The notes under the pieces are model-generated. The model saw only the letters and a program-made list of their open reading frames with translations. It did not search any database and was not told where the DNA came from. Of a stretch of DNA of 35,995 nucleotides, positions 31,615 to 35,995 are shown one piece after another. Numbering within the stretch: the first letter of the stretch is position 1; each line of letters opens with the position of its first letter. A program made the translations under genes and the position numbers. Origin of the DNA: Defluviicoccus sp. bin129. Lineage in GTDB: Bacteria > Pseudomonadota > Alphaproteobacteria > MPNO01. The stretch lies in the NCBI GenBank assembly GCA_002239065.1, contig MPNO01000048.1, positions 1 through 35,995 on the forward strand, written 5' to 3'.

Positions 31615-32489
31615 GGGGCGTGGCCGCCCCGGCGAAATATTCCGGGCTGATCGCCGGCACGGCGTGGATGATGGGGGCCTCGGTGTTCTTCGCGCTCACC
31701 CTGGTCACGGTGCGCGAGCTCACCCAGACCATGTCGGTCTTCACCCTGGTCTTCATCCGCTGCGTGTTCGGCATCCTGGTGCTGACCCCGTGGCTGGTCA
31801 GGAACGGCCGCGGCGCGCTCAAGACGCGGCGCTGGACGGTCTACGCGATCCGCGCGGTGGCGACCTATACGGGCATGGTGACCTTCTTCTACGGGCTCGG
31901 GGTGGTCGATCTCGCCGACGCCAACGCGATCCAGTTCACCGGGCCGTTCTTCACCGTGATCCTGTTGCAGATCTTCATCGGCGAGCGGGTCGGGTTCTAC
32001 CGCTGGATCGCCATCGGCTTCGGCTTCGCGGGCGTGCTGCTGATCGTGAAGCCGGGGTTCAGCGTGATCGTGCCGGCGATGCTGGGGATCGTCTACACCG
32101 CCTTCGCCTATGGCGCGTCCAACGCGGCCACGCGCGCGCTGTCGACCACCGAGGACAGGAACGCGGTGGTGTTCTACATGTTCGCGATGATGCTGCCGCT
32201 CTCGATCGGCCCGGCCATAATCGACTGGACCACGCCCGCCCTGTCCGACCTGCCGCTGCTCGCCTTCTTCCTCGCCATCGGCTACCTGTCGATCCACTGC
32301 GTGACCACGGCTTACGTCCACGCCCCGGCGGCGGCGCTGACGCCGGCCTACTACATCCAGCTGCCGATGGTCTCGGCGATGGCCTATGCGCTCTACGACG
32401 AGCTGCCCGACACGCTCACCTGGGTCGGCGCCGCGGTGATCTGCGTCAGCGGCTACTGGGTCGCCCGCGGCGCCCGCAGGGAGGGGTGA
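31611..32489 (+). CDS. DMT-family transporter (EamA, S-adenosylmethionine/amino-acid exporter type)
   Basis: This 292-residue protein has about ten membrane helices arranged as two EamA repeats. Repeat 1 includes GTAWMMGASVFFALTLVTVR and VVDLADANAIQFTGPFFTVI; repeat 2 includes GIVYTAFAYGASNAATRALS and AAALTPAYYIQLPMVSAMAY. The GTG at 31611 overlaps the upstream TGA; GTG at 31620 is an in-frame alternative. The family exports metabolites or amino acids, and the substrate cannot be told. The gene and the UDG-like gene form an overlapping pair, which may reflect operon packing more than joint function. Confidence 0.82.
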   Translation: MRGVAAPAKYSGLIAGTAWMMGASVFFALTLVTVRELTQTMSVFTLVFIRCVFGILVLTPWLVRNGRGALKTRRWTVYAIRAVATYTGMVTFFYGLGVVDLADANAIQFTGPFFTVILLQIFIGERVGFYRWIAIGFGFAGVLLIVKPGFSVIVPAMLGIVYTAFAYGASNAATRALSTTEDRNAVVFYMFAMMLPLSIGPAIIDWTTPALSDLPLLAFFLAIGYLSIHCVTTAYVHAPAAALTPAYYIQLPMVSAMAYALYDELPDTLTWVGAAVICVSGYWVARGARREG

Positions 32490-32543
32490 GGGGGCGCGGA
32501 ACCCCTCGGGAAGCGAGCCGAACGCTTCGCGGGCGATGGCCGC

Positions 32544-33932
32544 CTACTCCAGCGTAGCGGGTTCCGGCTGGATCGGTGGTGTTCCGGCGTGAATGTGCGC
32601 GCTCACGCTCACATGACCGCCCTTCACGGCGCGAACCGAGCCATCCGGTTCCGTCGTCGACAGCCGCACCAGGTCAGCCTTGAGATCGGAGAGTCGCTCT
32701 CCCCCCAAGTGGTAGCGGCAGGATCCCGACAGTCGGAAAGGCAGGGTTGTCGTGCCATCCGCGCTCTCCCACGCGTCCTCCACGTCCAGGCGGAGTTCGA
32801 TGAACTCGGGCGTCTCCGTGGTCAGTCGCGTCTGCTTTATCGTCCCGCTCGACCTGGGCCGGCAATCGCTGTTGGCTTCAAGTTCCCGCACTGTGTCGCC
32901 GATCGCGTCGTACAGGAATTCGAAAATCGCGCGATCGGGTATCGGAGGTATCTCGCTCTTCAGCTCGCGCAGCAGCGACTCCATGTCGGGGTGGAAAGTC
33001 AGGCTTCGTCCGTCTCCCGCCGCTTCCGCTTCGGCGCGCAGCGTCGGGTGCAGCTTTTCGGGTTCGCGGTGGCCGCGAAAATCCGGGTCCTCGGCGACGA
33101 AGACGACGTCATGGGCCGACAACAGGTCCAGGCATTGTTCCCAGATTCGGCAGTCTCCCATGCCGGCCTTCCGGTGTCCTGGGGGTCGTTCGGCTAGGTT
33201 TCTAAGCCTCGCCCGCTCCCGAGCGTCATCTGGTTCCGGGAGCAGAATCGCCCCGAGGCCGCTTCCCGCGGCAAGCGCCTTCGCGCGATCTTCGATGACT
33301 TCATCGCCGGGCGCCGGCCATCCCCCGGTTCCCCCGCTGAATTGTGCCAGCCACCCCAGGTCCTTCAGGATTCGCTCTCGCTTCTCTTTCGCCCTGCGGA
33401 CGAGGTTCCTCTCGTACTCTTCCGCGGCCGCCTGCGGCACGACGAGCGGCATCCCGCGGCGATACAAATAGTGCTTCAGCGCCGAGCCTTTCCCCGACAT
33501 CAGGCCGATTTCCCTGACGAAGGTGGAGCTGTCCAGCACCAGCACTTCCTCGGCGTCCACGGTTTGCCGATCTGAATCCAGCCCTGCCCCGGCTTCCGAG
33601 GCCTGTCTTCCCGCGGCCGCCTCCATCGTCTCGTCTCCACCGCTGGACGCGACGGGCAGGGTCGGCAGCCGGGCGATGTCCTTGCCATTGTCTCGCTCGG
33701 CGCGGCGCAGCTCGTAGAGCTTCTGGAGGTTGAGCCAGAACTCGCCCGAGGTGCCGAAGAAGCGGCCAAGGCGCAGCGCCGTGTCGCCGGTCACCGCGCG
33801 CCGGCCGTTGAGGATCTCGGTGATGCGGTTCACCGGCACCTCGATTTTCCGCGCCAGCTCCGCCGCGCTCATCCCCAGCGCGTCGAGATCCTCGCGCAGC
33901 GTCTCGCCCGGATGGATGGGATCGCGTGCCAT
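32544..33932 (-). CDS. HigA antitoxin fused to a PIN-type nuclease domain
   Basis: This single 462-residue frame combines two usually separate proteins. Residues 1-95 are a complete HigA antitoxin (HPGETLREDLDALGMSAAEL, NGRRAVTGDTALRLGRFF, SGEFWLNLQKLYELRRAE). Residues 96-127 are a low-complexity linker. Residues about 128-325 look like a PIN-like (DUF4935-type) ribonuclease domain: LVLDSSTF (Asp134), AAAEEYERN (Glu172), GMGDCRIWEQ (Asp260), FVAEDPDF (Asp282). Residues 326-462 are a separate beta-rich domain of unknown role. Codon use is GC3-rich in the first part and shifts to AGG, CGA, TTG and CTT in the rest. GGAGGG precedes the ATG at 33932, and Met103 has its own GGTGGAG. The gene follows higB by 13 bases. 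The PIN assignment is inference from residue pattern. Confidence 0.8.
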   Translation of the reverse strand: MARDPIHPGETLREDLDALGMSAAELARKIEVPVNRITEILNGRRAVTGDTALRLGRFFGTSGEFWLNLQKLYELRRAERDNGKDIARLPTLPVASSGGDETMEAAAGRQASEAGAGLDSDRQTVDAEEVLVLDSSTFVREIGLMSGKGSALKHYLYRRGMPLVVPQAAAEEYERNLVRRAKEKRERILKDLGWLAQFSGGTGGWPAPGDEVIEDRAKALAAGSGLGAILLPEPDDARERARLRNLAERPPGHRKAGMGDCRIWEQCLDLLSAHDVVFVAEDPDFRGHREPEKLHPTLRAEAEAAGDGRSLTFHPDMESLLRELKSEIPPIPDRAIFEFLYDAIGDTVRELEANSDCRPRSSGTIKQTRLTTETPEFIELRLDVEDAWESADGTTTLPFRLSGSCRYHLGGERLSDLKADLVRLSTTEPDGSVRAVKGGHVSVSAHIHAGTPPIQPEPATLE

Positions 33933-33945
33933 GGCAAGCCCTCCG

Positions 33946-34227
33946 TCAGTGATAGTCGACGATCTCCACCCCGGTCGGGCCGGGGCTTCCCTCGGGCCAC
34001 GCGAAGCAGATCCGCCACTGGTCGTTGATGCGAATGCTCCACCGCCCCTTGCGCCGGCCCGTCAGCGCCTTCAGCCGGTTGCCTGGCCGTGCCAGGTCGC
34101 CGAGGCCGGTGGCGGCGTCGAGCTGGTCGAGCTTGCGCGACGCCGTCCGTGCAAAGCTGGAAAAGGCCGCGATCCGGTCGCCCCGGTAGAACGCCTCCGT
34201 CCTCTTGTCGCGGAAGCCGACGATCAC
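33946..34227 (-). CDS. higB: HigB-type toxin (RelE superfamily)
   Basis: This 93-residue protein begins MIVGFRDKRTEAFYRGDRIA (GTG start at 34227). It has the HigB-1 pattern: DKRTEAFY, KLDQLDAATGLGDLARPGN, RLKALTGRRKGRWSIRINDQ and WRICFAW followed by VEIVDYH. It is an mRNA interferase expected to be held by the adjacent HigA domain. Codon use is native (GC-rich third positions), unlike the nuclease part of the next gene. The toxin gene is first, with a promoter at 34264-34292, and 13 bases separate it from the fused antitoxin gene. No similar toxin copy is near; the HigB at 22619 is a distinct sequence. Confidence 0.88.
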   Translation of the reverse strand: MIVGFRDKRTEAFYRGDRIAAFSSFARTASRKLDQLDAATGLGDLARPGNRLKALTGRRKGRWSIRINDQWRICFAWPEGSPGPTGVEIVDYH

Positions 34228-34263
34228 GACGCTTCACACCCGGCAGACAACGCACGACCGCAA

Positions 34264-34297
34264 GATTAACGATCCAATCCGCAGTACGTCAAGCGTA
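34264..34297 (-). promoter_or_regulatory. Promoter and operator of higB/higA-PIN
   Basis: Minus strand: TTGACG (complement of 34287-34292), 17-base spacer, TTAATC (complement of 34264-34269), a weak -10. The inverted repeat TACG-TCAAG-CGTA (34285-34297) overlaps the -35 box, where binding of an antitoxin HTH would repress transcription. The rest of 34228-34362 has no gene. Confidence 0.45.
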
Positions 34298-34362
34298 ATT
34301 TGCGGCGTGACCCGAGCATGCGCCCACGCCCCGCGGCGGCGCTGCTGCCGGTCTGTGGCGGG

Positions 34363-34467
34363 TTACCCGTGGCAGCCGAGGCAGGTCAGCCGAACGGTCT
34401 CGCTGGGCCGGTCGAGTTGCCGTTTCGCCGCGCGCGCGTATGGCGAGCCGGGAAGCTCGGCGATCAT
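34363..34467 (-). CDS. Small frame (34 residues) coupled to the wHTH regulator, ending in CxxCH
   Basis: ATG at 34467 overlaps the regulator's TGA (ATGA) and the frame runs to TAA at 34363. It encodes a short, basic protein starting MIAELPGSPYARAAKRQLDR and ending with LTCLGCHG, i.e. a Cys-x2-Cys-His motif as in c-type cytochromes or zinc sites, without a signal peptide. Third positions are mostly G or C, as in real genes here. No homologue is recognised, and it may be a remnant of a larger protein or an uncoupled chance frame. Confidence 0.35.
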   Translation of the reverse strand: MIAELPGSPYARAAKRQLDRPSETVRLTCLGCHG

Positions 34468-34760
34468 GCGTCGCCGTCCAGGATCTCGCGCAAGTAGGCG
34501 ACGTGGTCCTGGAAGGCGCGCCGTCCGGGCGTCGTGATGGCGATGCGGGTGCGCGGTTTCCGGCCCACGAAGTCCTTGACGATCTCGACATAGCCCGACT
34601 TTTCCAGCGTCGTCAGATGCGCCCCCAGATTGCCGTCGGTCGCGCCGGTGATCGCCTTGAGCCGCACGAATTCCAGCATTTCCCGGCGCGGCAGGGCGTT
34701 CAGCGCGGACAGGATCCTGAGGCGGGTCGACTGGTGGACGATCTCGTCCGGTCCGCTCAC
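34464..34760 (-). CDS. Winged-helix transcriptional regulator
   Basis: This 98-residue single-domain regulator starts with GTG at 34760, overlapping the stop of the upstream membrane-protein gene by GTGA. It has an N-terminal helix (STRLRILSALNALP), a recognition-type segment (ITGATDGNLGAHLTTLEKSG) and a wing (VEIVKDFVGRKPRTRIAITT), followed by GRRAFQDHVAYLREIL. This is the ArsR/MarR-like HTH_27 form often paired with a small membrane protein. It probably controls its own operon through the 12-bp palindrome at 35387-35398. The signal it senses is unknown. Confidence 0.82.
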   Translation of the reverse strand: MSGPDEIVHQSTRLRILSALNALPRREMLEFVRLKAITGATDGNLGAHLTTLEKSGYVEIVKDFVGRKPRTRIAITTPGRRAFQDHVAYLREILDGDA

Positions 34761-35323
34761 CGGGCCCTCCGCATCCACACGCCGCCGAGCACGAGCGCGC
34801 CGCCGCCGAGCAGCGAAACGATCAGCGGCAGCTGGGCGGGGGCGAGTTGGAAGGCCCCGGCGGCGAGGGCCGCCAGCGCGGCGCCGACCACCGCATAGCG
34901 AAGGCCGAGCCAGCATCCGACTGTCGCGTAGGTCGCCGCGACCAGCAGGGTTATGAAGGTCTGAACCTGGACTCCCGTCACCGGCGCGAAAACCCGGAAC
35001 GTGAGCGCGATGAACGCCGCCAGCACGACCGCCGCGCCGATGAAGCGGACCATGCCGAGGCGCCCGCTCCGTTCCGGGGCGCGCCGCGACTGGCTCAGGA
35101 CGAGGCAGAAGGTGCCGGCCAACCCGACCACGTCGACGGCCAGCCATCCGATGCCCGCGTTGCCGGGCGAAGCCGCGCCCATGACGCCGGCGACGATCCA
35201 CAGCCCGCCCCAGAGCAGGAGATAGGGGCTGGCCATCCCGTAATTGAACAGGGTCAGGCTGCGGCGCCGCGCGGTGTCGATTTCATCCAGCCGCGATGCG
35301 GCTTCGTCCTTGGTCACGGTCAT
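34757..35323 (-). CDS. Integral membrane protein paired with a wHTH regulator
   Basis: This 188-residue protein has about six hydrophobic segments (ASPYLLLWGGLWIVAGVMG, WLAVDVVGLAGTFCLVLS, IGAAVVLAAFIALTF, and others) after an acidic N-terminal tail (TVTKDEAASRLDEIDTARRR). The start at 35323 is chosen because GGAGGAGG lies four bases upstream; a longer version from 35347 is less likely. Its last bases overlap the start of the regulator gene, so the two are one transcript. Membrane protein plus small wHTH regulator pairs are widespread, and the membrane partner may act as sensor or target. Function unknown. Confidence 0.78.
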   Translation of the reverse strand: MTVTKDEAASRLDEIDTARRRSLTLFNYGMASPYLLLWGGLWIVAGVMGAASPGNAGIGWLAVDVVGLAGTFCLVLSQSRRAPERSGRLGMVRFIGAAVVLAAFIALTFRVFAPVTGVQVQTFITLLVAATYATVGCWLGLRYAVVGAALAALAAGAFQLAPAQLPLIVSLLGGGALVLGGVWMRRAR

Positions 35324-35375
35324 GGCGACCTCCTCCCATGCGTCCACCCGTCGTGGACGAGCATAGGGGGCATCT

Positions 35376-35403
35376 ACTCTACATCACAGAGTACTCTGAT
35401 CAA
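35376..35403 (-). promoter_or_regulatory. Promoter with 12-bp palindromic operator for the membrane protein/regulator operon
   Basis: Minus strand: TTGATC (complement of 35398-35403), 16-base spacer, TAGAGT (complement of 35376-35381). The perfect palindrome CAGAGTACTCTG (35387-35398) fills the spacer, and AGAGTA recurs next to it. A regulator bound there would exclude RNA polymerase, which fits autoregulation by the wHTH protein. Confidence 0.5.
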
Positions 35404-35452
35404 CTTGTCGTTACCGTTGGGGGGCCGGGGGAAGAGTCCTTCCATCCGCCCC

Positions 35453-35854
35453 CTACGGCCCGGCCTCTTCCTCGATGCGGTCCATGTCGTCGTCGGAGAG
35501 GCCGAAATGGTGGCCGATCTCGTGGATCAGCACGTGGCGGATGACGTGGCCGAGCTCCTCGCCGGTCTCGCACCAGTAATCCAGCATCGGCCGGCGGTAG
35601 AGGAAGATCATGTCGACATCCTGCCGCGTGCCCGCCCCGCTTTGCTCGCCGATCGGGATGCCCTGGTAGAGCCCCAGCAGGTCGAACGGCGAGGCGAGCT
35701 CCATCTCGCGCTCGGTGTCCTTGTCGGGGAACTCGGCGACCTGGATCACCACGTCGCGGGCGAGGCGGCGGAAGCCCCGGGGCAGCGCGTCGAACGCCGC
35801 GCGGGCGATCGCGGCGATCTCGTCGAGCGTCGGCGGGTGGATCGGGGAGGCCAT
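35453..35854 (-). CDS. Metallopeptidase family protein (zincin)
   Basis: This 133-residue protein contains HEIGHHFGL preceded by HVIRHVLI, the HExxH zinc-binding motif (Glu catalytic) of the zincin-like family earlier called DUF1025. Other fixed features are PRGFRRLARDVVIQVAEFPD, LLGLYQGIPIGE and the DMIFLYRRPMLDYW segment before the HExxH. The C-terminus is acidic (DDDMDRIEEEAG). The substrate is not known for the family. ATG at 35854 gives the family start. It is divergent from the gene for a pterin dehydratase, 72 bases away. Confidence 0.85.
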   Translation of the reverse strand: MASPIHPPTLDEIAAIARAAFDALPRGFRRLARDVVIQVAEFPDKDTEREMELASPFDLLGLYQGIPIGEQSGAGTRQDVDMIFLYRRPMLDYWCETGEELGHVIRHVLIHEIGHHFGLSDDDMDRIEEEAGP

Positions 35855-35926
35855 GGTCCGGTGATAGCGCGGCTTGCCCCCGCCGCAAAGCCGATGCACC
35901 CTGCCCGCCCGAGACAGGAGGGCGGC

Positions 35927-35995
35927 ATGGTGGAAAAACTGGGCGGTGCGGAACGCAAGGCGGCGCTGGCCGGGCTCGACGGCTGGGAGGAGGTG
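35927..35995 (+). CDS. 4a-hydroxytetrahydrobiopterin dehydratase, 5' part (runs off the window)
   Basis: Only the first 23 codons are present. The protein begins MVEKLGGAERKAALAGLDGW, which is the usual opening of pterin-4a-carbinolamine dehydratase (PhhB/DCoH): a short helix with AERKAAL and then GW. AGGAGGG precedes the ATG at 35927 at good spacing. The catalytic His residues lie beyond the window, so identity rests on the N-terminus only. Confidence 0.6.
   Translation, partial: MVEKLGGAERKAALAGLDGWEEV

Noticed and set aside
1..35995. tRNA, rRNA, integrase or transposase genes
   Set aside because: None could be recognised in either strand by eye, so no attachment site or insertion sequence is claimed.

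Overview
The window is very GC-rich DNA from an alphaproteobacterium. Evidence for this is the heavy use of G or C at third codon positions, long open frames on the antisense strand of nearly every gene, alphaproteobacterial gene types (ChoXWV and BetA for choline, DddP-like M24 enzyme, HigBA pairs), and several hundred bases of dispersed inverted repeats of a kind common in this class. I cannot name the genus. The choline/betaine genes and the DddP homologue suggest a marine or saline habitat, but that is inference. No rRNA, tRNA, transposase or CRISPR was found. Base-level positions were read by eye.

Layout. 1-770: a dyad carrying DnaA-box-like ends, then dispersed repeats. 771-2561: two unknown genes divergent from an S24 (CI/LexA-type) repressor. 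2562-3250: repeats, including a 43-bp tandem array. 3251-5337: amidase plus an orphan ABC permease. 5334-10216: choline module, with the uptake system choX-choW-choV on the minus strand (choV broken by a C10 tract) and the choline dehydrogenase betA divergent, sharing a palindromic control region. 10235-10710: two tandem paralogous microproteins. 10837-14255: VOC protein, UbiD-type decarboxylase and acyl-CoA ligase. 14328-21050: a frameshifted HEAT-repeat protein, an MFS transporter, an asymmetric heterodimeric ABC exporter and a luciferase-like flavin enzyme. 21051-23394: SEC-C protein, a second repeat family, a HigBA toxin-antitoxin pair and a candidate structured RNA. 23395-27488: FAH-family hydrolase, carboxymuconolactone-decarboxylase-like protein, repeats and an orphan molybdopterin hydroxylase large subunit. 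27588-30876: cysK-cysE and a DddP-like enzyme. 31000-32489: a uracil-DNA-glycosylase-like protein and a DMT transporter. 32544-34227: a second HigBA system in which the antitoxin is fused to a PIN-type nuclease. 34363-35995: a regulator and membrane-protein pair with a small coupled frame, a zinc metallopeptidase and the start of a pterin dehydratase.

How the parts fit. The choline genes form a functional unit: uptake, then oxidation to betaine aldehyde. The betaine aldehyde dehydrogenase and BetI are not in the window. DddP would act on DMSP, which is chemically similar to betaine, so the window may serve quaternary and tertiary onium compounds in general. The rest is a mosaic of small operons separated by repeats. 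The most unusual object is the HigB / HigA-PIN locus at 32.5-34.2 kb, where codon use changes sharply at the fusion point and a second good translation start lies inside the gene.
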